Of a stretch of 64,000 bases of DNA, positions 17,688 through 26,424 are shown piece by piece (the stretch's first letter is position 1; each line of letters begins with the position of its first letter). Position numbers and translations under genes: made by a program. Origin of the DNA: Paenibacillus zeirhizosphaerae (GTDB taxonomy: Bacteria; Bacillota; Bacilli; Paenibacillales; Paenibacillaceae); NCBI RefSeq assembly GCF_030705605.1, contig NZ_JAPCKK010000014.1, positions 434,001 to 498,000 of the forward strand, given 5' to 3'. The notes under the pieces are model-generated. The model ran no database searches. It was not told the DNA's origin and saw nothing but the letters and a program-made list of their open reading frames with translations.

Positions 17688-18767
17688 TTGAGAAGACAGC
17701 ATATAAGCATACAATTGGCCGTGACCCTGCTGTGCCTTTTCTCATGGATCAGCCTTCCTGCAAAAGCAGCAACCATCGATGAACAAACTAGGAGAATACT
17801 GGAGGACAGTCTTTCTATCGTTGAAATTGACCAGGAGATTGAACGGATTGGCTTGCAGCAGGAAGAGGCACAGCATAAGCAACAGGAGCTGCGTAAACAG
17901 CTCAGCATGCAGCAGGAGCAAATTCATTTGCACCAGGAGCGGGCGGGAGCCATCGTGCGTTCTTATTACATGGGCGAAAGAGACCAACTGCTCAGCCTAT
18001 TGCTGGGAGCTAGGAACCTCAGGCAAGCCCTAAGTCTTATGGATTATTATCAGATCATTATAAGTAGAGACAAGGAAGTTTTAAGCGCTTATCAGGAACG
18101 GTACGCCTCCATACAAAAACTTGAACTGAAGACCGCTGCGACAGCCCTGGAGCTGCAGGATACGAAAAACAGACTGCTCGCTCAGCGATCGCGCGTTACG
18201 GCGCTTCAAGAACAGGTGGACAAGCAGGTCAACGGAAGCAGCGATCCCGAGGCGATCAAACGGCTGATTGAGGAAATGACATCGTATTGGGAAAATATCG
18301 GCTTGTACGAGGTCAAACGTCACTTCAAAGCACTTGCCAGAGCTATGGAAGGACTGCCTCAATTCATTCAAGGACAGCAAGGAGCTATTATCACCAATGG
18401 AAAAACGTATACCGTTACGATTCAAGAAGAGGAATTTAACCGTTTCCTGCAATCCAGAGATGAGTTGTTCGAGCAGTTCGGATTCACCTTTGGGCAGGGC
18501 GGCATTACCGTGCAGGGGAAAAGCGGAACGATGGATTTATTGATTAAGGGGCATTATACATTGGAGAATCATCCTAAAAATGCAATTATTTTTCACGTGG
18601 ACAGGCTTGTATTTAATGGGCTGGAGCTGCCCGATACGACCCGTAGAAATCTGGAGGAACAGTTTGATCTTGGTTTTTACCCGCAAATGCTGCTGCCGTA
18701 CGTGAAGGCTACATCCGTTGAAACACTGCCGCAGCAGCTCAAAGTGGAGCTGGAACTGAACCTGTAG
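17688..18767 (+). CDS. Secreted coiled-coil protein with EnvC/PcsB-like N-terminal part
   Basis: A 359-residue exported protein. A signal peptide ends near LPAKAA, then about 170 residues of Gln/Glu-rich coiled coil follow, including SYYMGERDQLLSLLLGARN. That segment resembles the start of the PcsB/EnvC/CwlO-type coiled coils that regulate or carry peptidoglycan hydrolases. There is no NlpC/P60, LytM or CHAP catalytic domain. The C-terminal 150 residues (GKTYTVTIQEEEFNRFL to the end) are beta-rich and I do not recognise them; they could bind a lipid or wall ligand. I place the start at the TTG at 17688, nine bases after AAAAGGAG, because the ATG at 17667 lies before that site. One of few plus-strand genes here. 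Confidence 0.72.
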   Translation: MRRQHISIQLAVTLLCLFSWISLPAKAATIDEQTRRILEDSLSIVEIDQEIERIGLQQEEAQHKQQELRKQLSMQQEQIHLHQERAGAIVRSYYMGERDQLLSLLLGARNLRQALSLMDYYQIIISRDKEVLSAYQERYASIQKLELKTAATALELQDTKNRLLAQRSRVTALQEQVDKQVNGSSDPEAIKRLIEEMTSYWENIGLYEVKRHFKALARAMEGLPQFIQGQQGAIITNGKTYTVTIQEEEFNRFLQSRDELFEQFGFTFGQGGITVQGKSGTMDLLIKGHYTLENHPKNAIIFHVDRLVFNGLELPDTTRRNLEEQFDLGFYPQMLLPYVKATSVETLPQQLKVELELNL

Positions 18768-18783
18768 CCCTCATTATACCGAG

Positions 18784-18830
18784 AAAAAGGGAATTCCATT
18801 AGGTCTATTGACCTGGAATTCCCCTTTTTT
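18784..18830. terminator. Bidirectional terminator between the coiled-coil gene and ylaK
   Basis: GGGAATTCCA and AGGT pair with ACCT and GGAATTCCC around a six-base loop. T runs follow on both strands, so it can serve both converging genes. Confidence 0.88.
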
Positions 18831-18895
18831 ATCCGGGACATTTTCCCCTTTCCCTATCATTTCTCGGGAAATGATACATAATGTATCTGGTTGTG

Positions 18896-20227
18896 CTATA
18901 GTAAATCCGCCGCTTGCTGTGCCAGCATCGAACGCTCTCCTTTTTCGAGTGTGATATGGCCGCTGATGCCCTCCTGCTTGAACCTCTCAACCACATAACT
19001 TAGCCCGTTGCTTGCAGCGTCCAGATATGGATGATCGATCTGCTCCGGATCGCCCATCAATATAATTTTGCTGCCTTCTCCCACCCGTGAGACGATGGTC
19101 TTCACTTCATGGCGGGACAGGTTTTGCGCCTCATCGATAATGATAAACTGGCCGGGAATAGACCGTCCGCGGATGTAAGTCAGCGCCTCAACCTGTATGC
19201 TTCCGAGCCCCATTAAAATCTTCTCAATATCTCCGGCTTTTTTCACATCGAATAGATACTCAAGGTTGTCGTAAATCGGCTGCATCCACGGCCGCAGCTT
19301 CTCTTCCTTCTCACCTGGAAGATAGCCGATATCCTTGCCCATGGGCACCACGGGCCGCGCAATCAGCAGTTTTTTGTATTTCCGTTCATCTTCAACCTTC
19401 ATTAATCCTGCAGCCAGCGCCAAAAGGGTTTTCCCCGTCCCGGCTTTGCCGGTAATCGTTACGAGTGGTATATCATCATTCAGCAGCAGTTCAAGCGCCA
19501 TTCTTTGCTGGGCGTTGCGTGCACTAATCCCCCATACAGCATCGTTGCTCATATAGAGCGGCTCCATTCTGCTGCCTTCTTTATTTACCTTCAGAAGTGC
19601 TGATTTGCCGGTCCCCATCTCATCCTTCAGGATTACAAACTCGTTCGGGTACAGCTCGTAGGGTAGATGAAGAGGCTTCACAGCTAAATAGCGGAAGGAA
19701 TAAAACTCATCGATCACAGACGGATGCACCTTCACCGTGGAACAGCCATGATACAATTCATCCGGCTCCGCCGTACGATCAGATAAGAAATCCTCTGTCA
19801 GCAGGCCAAGGACATCCGCCTTGACCCGTACAAGGACATCCTTGCTGACCAGGACGACAGCCGCCGGATGCTCTTTTTCCTGTTCTTCCAAATGATAATT
19901 TAATGCCACCGCCAAAATCCGGTTATCGTTCGTGATCTCCCCGAACATCTCCTGCAGCTTGAGAAAACTCCGATGGTTCAGCTCAACTTTAAGCCTCCCC
20001 CCTTGAGGAAGGGGAACACCGCTGTGCAAATGTCCGTATTCACGCAGACCGTCCAGCAAGCGCGACACATTGCGGGCATTGCGGCCAATCTCGTCTGCAT
20101 TTCTTTTTTTCGAATCGATTTCTTCCAACACTACGGCCGGGATTACGACCTCATGCTCCTGGAAGGCAAATATCGATTTCGGATCATGCAGCAGCACATT
20201 GGTATCCAGAACAAATATCTTTTTCAT
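18896..20227 (-). CDS. ylaK: PIN domain plus PhoH-type ATPase, YlaK family
   Basis: A 443-residue protein with two domains. Residues 1-140 form a PIN nuclease domain (VLDTNVLLHDP, EEIDSKK, then the acidic residues of the family). Residues about 235-440 are a PhoH ATPase with Walker A GKAGTGKTLLALAAG and Walker B FIIIDEAQNLSR. PIN-PhoH proteins are thought to be RNA-processing enzymes that couple unwinding to cleavage; the substrate in Bacilli is unknown. The longer reading from TTG at 20242 runs through the GGAGGGG site, so the ATG at 20227 is preferred. It is next to ylaJ as in B. subtilis, but divergent from it. Confidence 0.9.
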   Translation of the reverse strand: MKKIFVLDTNVLLHDPKSIFAFQEHEVVIPAVVLEEIDSKKRNADEIGRNARNVSRLLDGLREYGHLHSGVPLPQGGRLKVELNHRSFLKLQEMFGEITNDNRILAVALNYHLEEQEKEHPAAVVLVSKDVLVRVKADVLGLLTEDFLSDRTAEPDELYHGCSTVKVHPSVIDEFYSFRYLAVKPLHLPYELYPNEFVILKDEMGTGKSALLKVNKEGSRMEPLYMSNDAVWGISARNAQQRMALELLLNDDIPLVTITGKAGTGKTLLALAAGLMKVEDERKYKKLLIARPVVPMGKDIGYLPGEKEEKLRPWMQPIYDNLEYLFDVKKAGDIEKILMGLGSIQVEALTYIRGRSIPGQFIIIDEAQNLSRHEVKTIVSRVGEGSKIILMGDPEQIDHPYLDAASNGLSYVVERFKQEGISGHITLEKGERSMLAQQAADLL

Positions 20228-20434
20228 TCCAATCCCCTCCAAAACGGCGTCATCGATCTGCGATCTCTCTTCGTCTCCGTGGCCAGAAACGGGAAGCGGT
20301 CTTTACTTCGTTTTGCTGGATTTCTTTAAATCCCCACATAATACAAACTATGCAGGACACAATAAAGTTAAGGCACCTGCAAAGGTTTTTTTGCAATATT
20401 TACGCAGGCATACTCTCCAGAAAGGATGATTCAG

Positions 20435-21022
20435 ATGAACAAATGGATTGCTGTAACAGCCATTGCCATGCTCCTGCTCACAGGATGCGGTGTATCCGGT
20501 GACCGTAACGGAAGGAACACTACAACCGGCCAACCAACCGCACAGCAGACCGCTGATAAAACCGTCCGGAAGCTGAGCGGAGAGCAAAAAGCGGCTGCTC
20601 CGCAGACCAATGCGGTTGTACAGGCGGATCATCTGGCTAACTTGGCCCAACGCGTACAGGGCGTCAAGAACGCCAATTGTGTCGTTCTCGGAAACACAGC
20701 GATCGTTGGCATCAACGTCGACGGAAAGCTGGACCGATCGCGAGTCGGCACCATTAAATATTCAGTAGCTGAAGCTTTGGATAAAGATCCCCATGGCCTG
20801 AAGACCTTCGTAACAGCCGATGCTGATATTAACAATCGGCTTGCTGAGATGACTCACGATATCCGTAACGGACATCCCGTTCAAGGATTCGGCAATGAGT
20901 TAGCAGACATCATGGGCCGCATTATTCCGCAAATGTCAACAGGTAAACAAGCTCCCCAGGCACCAGCTCCCTCCCGACACAATCACAACCAAAATGGAGA
21001 AACAAAACAAAAAGCCCAGTGA
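20435..21022 (+). CDS. ylaJ: Sporulation lipoprotein of the YhcN/YlaJ family
   Basis: A 195-residue lipoprotein: a short signal peptide, lipobox LLTGC with Cys at about residue 17, then a polar linker and the YhcN/YlaJ domain (ANLAQRVQGVKNANCVVLGN, VGINVDGKLD, ADADINNRLAEM). The family is found in forespores and associated with the spore inner membrane. The ATG at 20435 is eight bases after AAAGGA; the ATG nine bases upstream overlaps that site. It ends in a low-complexity Gln/His/Asn tail. It faces away from ylaK; a terminator follows directly. Confidence 0.85.
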   Translation: MNKWIAVTAIAMLLLTGCGVSGDRNGRNTTTGQPTAQQTADKTVRKLSGEQKAAAPQTNAVVQADHLANLAQRVQGVKNANCVVLGNTAIVGINVDGKLDRSRVGTIKYSVAEALDKDPHGLKTFVTADADINNRLAEMTHDIRNGHPVQGFGNELADIMGRIIPQMSTGKQAPQAPAPSRHNHNQNGETKQKAQ

Positions 21023-21040
21023 TTATTCACTAGGCTTTTT
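21008..21040. terminator. Bidirectional terminator shared by ylaJ and the 50-residue ORF
   Basis: AGCCCAGTGA pairs with TCACTAGGCT with one mismatch. A T run follows on the plus strand and a TTTTTGTTTTG run on the minus strand. Confidence 0.8.
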
Positions 21041-21182
21041 TCATGGCAGCAAAAATTCGGCTGTCCAGTTGCTCTACAGCACACTGATCCAATATTCCAG
21101 CGCTTTGCGGAATGGAAACCAACCCCATTCGTGAGAACTGATACGACAGCGACTCGATTACATGTCTGACGGATTGGGACAT
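21030..21182 (-). CDS. Small ORF of 50 residues with a strong ribosome binding site
   Basis: Read from the ATG at 21182 with AAGGAGG seven bases upstream, an optimal site, and ending with TAG inside a bidirectional terminator. The translation begins MSQSVRHVIESLS and ends VEQLDSRIFAAMKKA. I do not recognise it firmly. The pattern of a first helix, a Gly/Asp turn and then a helix with an xQLDxxI core recalls Spo0E-like aspartyl-phosphate phosphatases, small proteins common in spore formers, but the match is weak. The ribosome binding site and terminator are the main evidence that it is expressed. It sits between ylaJ and the LCP gene. Confidence 0.55.
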   Translation of the reverse strand: MSQSVRHVIESLSYQFSRMGLVSIPQSAGILDQCAVEQLDSRIFAAMKKA

Positions 21183-21259
21183 ACATCTGCCTCCTTGAAC
21201 ACCCTAGAGTCTTGATTAGTCTACTGAATTATATCATATGCAGACAGTACCTACCAAGA

Positions 21260-22333
21260 TTACGGATTTTCGTCCAACTCCGCTGATGCCGTACCGGAAG
21301 GAGTCGAGGTTCCTGCCTCCTCATCCTTAAGGGCTTGTCTAGCCTCCTCCAGCTCGTCTTCATTAATATAGACATAAGGGCTCTGCCAGGTTCCTCCTAC
21401 CGGACGATATTTCACGTTATCCTTCGAGATGTTCCAGTAAGTGGTCAGCATATTTTTCATTTGCTGAGATTCAATGTCTGTTGTCAAATTGTTATCCACC
21501 GCTTTGATTACATTACCAAGCTTGGCGATGCCGCCAAACGATTGCATTTGGTCAATCAAAGCGTGCAGCACCTGATTTTGTCTTTTGTTGCGGTCAAAAT
21601 CATCGGATGCCGCTGTTTTGGGACTGCAGTTGGATTTGCGGTAGCGCACAAAATCCAGTGCCTCATCCCCGTTCAGATGCTTATCACCTGCTGTCAGGTT
21701 AATATCGGTACCGTCCGCGCTATCCCTGTAGCACATATTTTTATCGACGGTAACGTTCACCCCTCCCAGCTCGTCCACAATATCGCGGAATCCCTGGAAG
21801 TTAATTGCCGAAACATAATCGATATTTATATTCATATATTTACTGATCATCGTCTTCATCTCAGCCTCAGCCGAAATGCCGCTTGTTTTCTCTTTGGATT
21901 TGAAAATCGGATAGTACTCGTTCAGCTTGCGGGAACGGTAGCCATCCAGCTCAACCTTCGTATCCCTCGGTAAAGAAACCATCGTAGCCGATTTGGTATT
22001 CGGATTCAATGTAACGACCATTACAACGTCCGATAAATAGGTCTGGTGCTCTGGACGATAATCTGTCCCCAGCAGCAGCATAGTTAACGGCTTAGCTTCG
22101 GCAAGCTCCGTTTTCGGAACTTCCTTGTCAATCCCTGTATCGAGTACAGCTTCAACCTGGTTGCTGATGTAATAAGCGTATAATCCTCCGGCAACGGCAC
22201 CGACAATCAACAAAAACAATATAAACATCATGAACGATTTCAAGAAGCTTTTTTTCTTTTTCGGTTTTTGCGTTTTAGCGGCCTTCTTCCCGGAAGATTT
22301 CCGCGGAGGCAAGCCGTTTTCGGGATTGCTCAT
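21260..22333 (-). CDS. LytR-CpsA-Psr (LCP) family wall-polymer ligase
   Basis: A 357-residue protein. A Lys-rich cytoplasmic start (KKAAKTQKPKKKK) is followed by one membrane segment (about 32-54) and then the extracellular LCP domain: LLLGTDYRPE, SLPRDTKVELDG, NEYYPIF, INFQGFRDIVDELGGV and FVRYRKS with the arginines that bind the lipid pyrophosphate. LCP enzymes attach teichoic acids or other glycopolymers from undecaprenyl carriers to peptidoglycan. Paralogues (TagT, TagU, TagV) are hard to tell apart. The C-terminus is Ser/Thr/Glu-rich and probably disordered. AAAGGTG precedes the ATG. Confidence 0.9.
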   Translation of the reverse strand: MSNPENGLPPRKSSGKKAAKTQKPKKKKSFLKSFMMFILFLLIVGAVAGGLYAYYISNQVEAVLDTGIDKEVPKTELAEAKPLTMLLLGTDYRPEHQTYLSDVVMVVTLNPNTKSATMVSLPRDTKVELDGYRSRKLNEYYPIFKSKEKTSGISAEAEMKTMISKYMNINIDYVSAINFQGFRDIVDELGGVNVTVDKNMCYRDSADGTDINLTAGDKHLNGDEALDFVRYRKSNCSPKTAASDDFDRNKRQNQVLHALIDQMQSFGGIAKLGNVIKAVDNNLTTDIESQQMKNMLTTYWNISKDNVKYRPVGGTWQSPYVYINEDELEEARQALKDEEAGTSTPSGTASAELDENP

Positions 22334-22433
22334 TGTTCCACACCTTTTTCGCTTGATATTTAATTGACGTTCTGGATGTCATGAGACGCGGCGGGTCAAC
22401 AACAAATCAGTACAAGCCTTGCATTCTCCGTCA

Positions 22434-22479
22434 CAAAAATCAGCAGGGCGGCGCAGCCCCCGGAAGGACCCGCCGCCCT
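22434..22479 (-). terminator. Terminator after typA
   Basis: AGGGCGGCG pairs with CGCCGCCCT and a TTTTT stretch follows on the minus strand after a short gap. It lies 55 bases after the typA stop codon. Confidence 0.6.
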
Positions 22480-22534
22480 AAACTTCAGGCCATTAAGATA
22501 ACCGTTAACTGCCAGATGGTCTGGCGTTCGACGA

Positions 22535-24376
22535 TTACGAGTTAGCCTGAGCCATTTTGCGCTGCTTCTCCGCACGTTCACGTTCGCTCTTGTTCAAAAT
22601 TTTCTTGCGCAGGCGAATCGATTTCGGCGTAATTTCACAGTATTCATCATCATTCAAATATTCCAGTGCCTGTTCCAGTGAGAAGATAACAGGTGTCTTC
22701 AGCTTAACCGTATCGTCCTTTGTAGCGGAGCGAACGTTGGTCAACTGCTTTTCTTTACAAATATTAACAACAATATCGTTGTCACGGGTATGTTCCCCAA
22801 CGATCATGCCTTCATAGATTTCAGTTCCCGGCTCAAGGAACAGGGTACCGCGGTCTTCCACACCCAGCATGCCGTAGAAGGTGGAGCTTCCGGTTTCGGT
22901 GGATACCAAGACGCCCTGATGGCGACCGCCAACCTGACCGCCAACCACAGGTCCGTAGCTGTCAAATGCGTGGTTCATCACCCCGTAGCCGCGTGTCAAG
23001 GTCAGGAAGTTCGTGCTGTAGCCGATCAAGCCGCGCGCAGGAATCAGGAACTCCAGGCGGACCTGGCCTGTTCCGTTATTGATCATGTTGACCATTTCCG
23101 CTTTACGGCTGCCCAGGCTTTCCATGACAGATCCCATGCTCTCTTCAGGAACGTCTATCAGCAGGCGTTCGATCGGTTCCATGCGCTGACCGTCAATTTC
23201 CTTCACGATAACCTCAGGCTTGGAAACTTGAAGCTCATACCCTTCACGGCGCATGTTTTCGATGAGAATTCCGAGATGGAGCTCCCCACGTCCCGACACG
23301 ATAAAGGCATCAGGGCTGTCCGTATCCTCCACTCGAAGGCTGACATCCGTTTCGAGCTCTTTAAGCAGACGTTCACGCAGCTTGCGGGAAGTTACCCACT
23401 TGCCTTCACGTCCGGCAAACGGACTGTTGTTTACCAGGAATGTCATTTGCAGCGTAGGCTCATCAATTTTGAGAACCGGCAAAGCTTCCGGCTGATTCGG
23501 GTCAGCAATCGTTTCGCCGATGTTGATATCTTTAATACCAGCAATCGCAACAATGTCGCCTGCGCCAGCTTCCTCCGTCTCAATCCGCTTCAATCCCTGA
23601 AAACCGAAGAGCTTCTCAATGCGAGCAGCTTTAGTTCCGCCGTCACGTGTCATGACCGTGACCGACTGACCTTGACGGATAATTCCACGGTTTACACGTC
23701 CTACCGCAATTCTGCCCAAATATTCGTTATAATCCATCAGAGTCACCAAGAACTGCAGTGGCTTACTGACATCCTCGGTTGGGGCAGGAATATGCTCAAC
23801 AATCGTATTGTACAATGCTTCCATGTTGCTGTCCTGCTGAGTAGGGTCCATGCTGGATGTACCGTTCAGAGCGGAGGCATAAACAACCGGGAATTCCAGT
23901 TGGTCGTCATTCGCGCCGAGCTCGATGAACAGATCCAGCACTTCATCAATAACCTCAGCCGGGCGGGCCGCAGGACGATCAATTTTGTTGACCACAACGA
24001 TTGGAGTGAGATTCTGTTCCAAGGCTTTGCGCAGCACGAATTTGGTCTGCGGCATACAGCCTTCATATGCGTCAACGACGAGCAGCACCCCGTCAACCAT
24101 TTTCATAATCCGTTCCACTTCACCGCCGAAATCGGCGTGGCCCGGTGTGTCCACAATATTAATCAGAAAATCCTTGTACGTAATGGCCGTATTTTTGGCC
24201 AAAATGGTAATTCCGCGCTCGCGTTCCAGATCATTGGAATCCATCGCGCGCTCTTGGACTGCTTCATTCTCGCGGAATGTGCCGGATTGCTGAAGCAGTT
24301 TGTCAACCAAAGTCGTTTTGCCGTGGTCAACGTGGGCAATAATCGCAATATTGCGAATGTTTTCTCTTGCATGCAT
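22535..24376 (-). CDS. typA: Ribosome-associated GTPase TypA/BipA
   Basis: A translational GTPase of 613 residues, the normal length. G1 is [10 protein letters not shown] near residue 14, followed by RGITI in switch [15 protein letters not shown] (G3) and [10 protein letters not shown] (G4). Domain II, the EF-G-like domain III and the BipA-specific C-terminal domain ([14 protein letters not shown] and later) follow. It aids 50S ribosome assembly and translation at low temperature or under stress. The ATG follows AAAGGAT at a slightly long spacing. In B. subtilis it is ylaG, next to ylaJ and ylaK, so this region keeps the yla gene order with an LCP gene inserted. Confidence 0.97.
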   Translation of the reverse strand: MHARENIRNIAIIAHVDHGKTTLVDKLLQQSGTFRENEAVQERAMDSNDLERERGITILAKNTAITYKDFLINIVDTPGHADFGGEVERIMKMVDGVLLVVDAYEGCMPQTKFVLRKALEQNLTPIVVVNKIDRPAARPAEVIDEVLDLFIELGANDDQLEFPVVYASALNGTSSMDPTQQDSNMEALYNTIVEHIPAPTEDVSKPLQFLVTLMDYNEYLGRIAVGRVNRGIIRQGQSVTVMTRDGGTKAARIEKLFGFQGLKRIETEEAGAGDIVAIAGIKDINIGETIADPNQPEALPVLKIDEPTLQMTFLVNNSPFAGREGKWVTSRKLRERLLKELETDVSLRVEDTDSPDAFIVSGRGELHLGILIENMRREGYELQVSKPEVIVKEIDGQRMEPIERLLIDVPEESMGSVMESLGSRKAEMVNMINNGTGQVRLEFLIPARGLIGYSTNFLTLTRGYGVMNHAFDSYGPVVGGQVGGRHQGVLVSTETGSSTFYGMLGVEDRGTLFLEPGTEIYEGMIVGEHTRDNDIVVNICKEKQLTNVRSATKDDTVKLKTPVIFSLEQALEYLNDDEYCEITPKSIRLRKKILNKSERERAEKQRKMAQANS

Positions 24377-24464
24377 GGTTTGCTCTTATCCTTTCCGTAT
24401 GTCAAATAGTGTTCTCTCTAGTCTGCCCGCATTCCGCAATGATCTGCACCAGCTAAGGAATCAT

Positions 24465-24494
24465 ATCATATGCACAAAATGCCGTTTTTCCCAA
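24465..24494 (-). promoter_or_regulatory. Possible typA promoter
   Basis: The minus strand has TTGGGA (24489-24494), an 18-base spacer and TATGAT (24465-24470). It is the best pair in this 226-base gap. Confidence 0.45.
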
Positions 24495-24503
24495 ACAAGT
24501 GTC

Positions 24504-24535
24504 ATAAAATAAGCGCCGGGAAACACTCCGACGCT
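24504..24535 (-). terminator. Possible terminator after the minus-strand terC gene
   Basis: AGCGTCGG pairs with CCGGCGCT, followed on the minus strand by TTATTTTAT. The stem is short and the T run is interrupted. Confidence 0.5.
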
Positions 24536-24602
24536 GTACCATATCCCTTATATTATAGTTCATATATCGTATAAATCAAGAGTGTAGATGTTAAATATAT
24601 GT

Positions 24603-25271
24603 TCACCACTCCCGTCCTGAACGAAGGCGGCTCATATGCCACACACCTGCGGTTATTACCCCTCCACACAGAGCAACAGGCAGCAGCGGGTGTGTTTTGT
24701 AGGAAAAGCCCCCAAGAATCGCCTGCAGAAGCGGGTCGTTCATCATCATCTCACCTGCCGTAAAAGCCAGTATGGCGGAGCCAGCCACCACAAGAACGGG
24801 AAAACGCTGCAGCAGATCAGAGATCAACGTGCTGCCCCACACGACGATGGGGATGCTGATTGCGATGCCGATCACGATGATGGCCAGGTCTCCATCCGCC
24901 AGGGCAGCTATGGCCAACACATTATCAAGGCTCATGATTAAGTCTGCAGTAAGTATAATTTGTACCGCCTTGCCTACCGTAGCTGCTTCCTTGACACCGC
25001 CCTCCCCTCCGTTATCAAAGAGCAGCTTAAAGGCGATCCATAGCAGCAGCAGCCCTCCGGCCCCTTGTATAAAAGGGACTCCCAGGAGCAGCACAGCGCC
25101 AAACGTTAACACACAGCGCAGCAGGACGGCCCCGAATGCCCCCCACCATATGGCCTGACGCCGCTGCTGCAAGGGCAGATTTTTGCTGGCCAGGGCTATT
25201 ACGACCGCATTATCTCCGCTCAGTACGAGATTGACCATCAGAATTTGCATCAACAGCCAAATATGCTCCAT
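24603..25271 (-). CDS. TerC-family membrane protein (paralogue 1)
   Basis: A 222-residue polytopic protein with about seven membrane segments. The two intramembrane acidic motifs of the TerC family are present: NLVLSGDNAVVIALA near the N-terminus and DLIMSLDNVLAIAALA in the middle. Some members (YkoY, MeeF/MeeY) export manganese during or before protein secretion, and others are tied to tellurium resistance. The transported ion cannot be read from the sequence. I chose the ATG at 25271, nine bases after GGAGGTG, over two upstream ATG codons. It is divergent from a second TerC gene. Confidence 0.85.
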   Translation of the reverse strand: MEHIWLLMQILMVNLVLSGDNAVVIALASKNLPLQQRRQAIWWGAFGAVLLRCVLTFGAVLLLGVPFIQGAGGLLLLWIAFKLLFDNGGEGGVKEAATVGKAVQIILTADLIMSLDNVLAIAALADGDLAIIVIGIAISIPIVVWGSTLISDLLQRFPVLVVAGSAILAFTAGEMMMNDPLLQAILGGFSYKTHPLLPVALCGGVITAGVWHMSRLRSGREW

Positions 25272-25322
25272 GTGTACAAACACCTCCATCCTACCTGTAT
25301 GCTTGAACAAGACTGGCTATGC

Positions 25323-25351
25323 TTGACTGTCCGATTTCTGGGCACTATAAT
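25323..25351 (+). promoter_or_regulatory. Strong sigma-A promoter of the plus-strand terC gene
   Basis: TTGACT (25323-25328), a 17-base spacer and a perfect TATAAT (25346-25351). The predicted start near 25358 leaves a 46-base leader to the GTG at 25404, too short for a Mn2+ riboswitch of the yybP-ykoY type. Confidence 0.85.
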
Positions 25352-25403
25352 GAACTGATTTGTTCCTATGTCTTGGTTTACAGTAAAAGGAGTGACAAAC
25401 ATC

Positions 25404-26105
25404 GTGGATTATTTAAGTCTTGAGTTCTTGCTGCTGTTGCTGAACGTTATATTTATTGACCTGATGCTGGCGGGAGATAACGCTATTGTCATCGGATTGG
25501 CCGCACGGAGACTGCCTCCGCAAACGCAAAAGAAAGCCATACTGTACGGGACTGCAGGGGCCGTGTTGATCCGGATTGTGGCGACCATTATTGTGCTGTG
25601 GCTGCTGCAAATTCCTTGGCTGATGCTGGCGGGCGGACTGATGCTGATCTGGATCGCCTACAAGTTGCTGGTTGATCAAGAGGAGGAGCATACAGAGGTC
25701 TCTGCTGGTGCCACGCTCGGACAGGCTGTGCGGACGATTGTCATTGCCGATGCCGCAATGGGACTGGATAATGTCATTGCCGTGGCAGGCGCTGCCCAGC
25801 AGCACTTTGTTCTCGTAGTCATCGGACTGCTAATTAGCGTGCCGATCGTGGTGTGGGGAAGCACTATTTTTATCAAGCTGATCAACCGCTTCCCGTGGAT
25901 CGTGTATGTCGGGTCCGCTGTTCTGGGATACACCGCCTCCCATATGATTACGGAGGAAGCCCGGATCGAGCCTTATTTTACAGCACATCCTGCGCTGCGA
26001 ATCCTGTTTATCGTGGCGGTTATCGTCGGGATTCTGATCGCCGGTTATCTGGCCAACCGCAGAGCCGCGCAAAAAAAAGGCAGTCAGAAACGCTCTTATT
26101 CTTAA
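25404..26105 (+). CDS. TerC-family membrane protein (paralogue 2)
   Basis: A 233-residue protein with about seven membrane segments and the paired motifs DLMLAGDNAIVIGLAARRL and DAAMGLDNVIAVAGAA. The charged tail (RRAAQKKGSQKR) is cytoplasmic. It is a paralogue of the divergent gene at 24603-25271, with the same fold and motifs but moderate identity. TerC proteins are linked to metal export, including Mn2+ for secreted metalloenzymes. I use the GTG at 25404, about eleven bases after AAAGGAG. The ATG at 25368 would begin before that site and only ten bases from the predicted transcription start. Confidence 0.85.
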   Translation: MDYLSLEFLLLLLNVIFIDLMLAGDNAIVIGLAARRLPPQTQKKAILYGTAGAVLIRIVATIIVLWLLQIPWLMLAGGLMLIWIAYKLLVDQEEEHTEVSAGATLGQAVRTIVIADAAMGLDNVIAVAGAAQQHFVLVVIGLLISVPIVVWGSTIFIKLINRFPWIVYVGSAVLGYTASHMITEEARIEPYFTAHPALRILFIVAVIVGILIAGYLANRRAAQKKGSQKRSYS

Positions 26106-26140
26106 GATGCCATGCACGTACAGAGCAAAAAGAACAAAAA

Positions 26141-26184
26141 GAGCAAAAAAAAGCTTTCGGTCATATACGCCGAAAGCTTTTTTT
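26141..26184. terminator. Terminator after the plus-strand terC gene
   Basis: AAAAAAGCTTTCGG pairs with CCGAAAGCTTTTTT, with T runs on both strands. Confidence 0.88.
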
Positions 26185-26268
26185 GAATATGACTTTATAC
26201 TGTTCCAAATGGCGCAGGACATCCGTTAGCGTGTTTCAATGGATAAATGACAATGACACGGGTTTCTT

Positions 26269-26395
26269 TTTTTGCATGTTAGTGTACGCACACAGCAGCG
26301 GAGAGAACGAAGCAATTCCGGAAAAGCGCAGCGTTCGCCTTTGGCCCGAAGGGTCAACAGCGATTGCAGGAATGCTTCGTTCTCGGAGCGTCTCA
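26269..26395 (+). repeat. Imperfect palindromic repeat, copy A (127 bp)
   Basis: The sequence recurs as the reverse complement at 52442-52568 with about eight mismatches over 127 bases. Its core is a perfect 12-base inverted repeat: GAGAACGAAGCA at 26303-26314 and TGCTTCGTTCTC at 26373-26384, extended to 16 bases with one bulge. It begins with TTTTTGCATG next to a T run. It lies in the 319-base gap between two converging genes, terC and thiI, which holds nothing else but the terC terminator. Confidence 0.85.
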
Positions 26396-26424
26396 CAACA
26401 AACAAAAAAGAGGCGTCCGGTTCA

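Noticed and set aside
17460-17714. An 84-residue minus-strand frame upstream of the rsfA-like gene
   Set aside because: It has no ribosome binding site, overlaps the start of the plus-strand coiled-coil gene, and shows no recognisable sequence.
22790-24409. A 539-residue plus-strand open frame
   Set aside because: It is antisense to typA, has no ribosome binding site and no family-like sequence. Its length comes from the codon bias of typA.
25272-25403. A manganese (yybP-ykoY) riboswitch between the terC genes
   Set aside because: The predicted leader is only about 46 bases and has neither the conserved loops nor a terminator.
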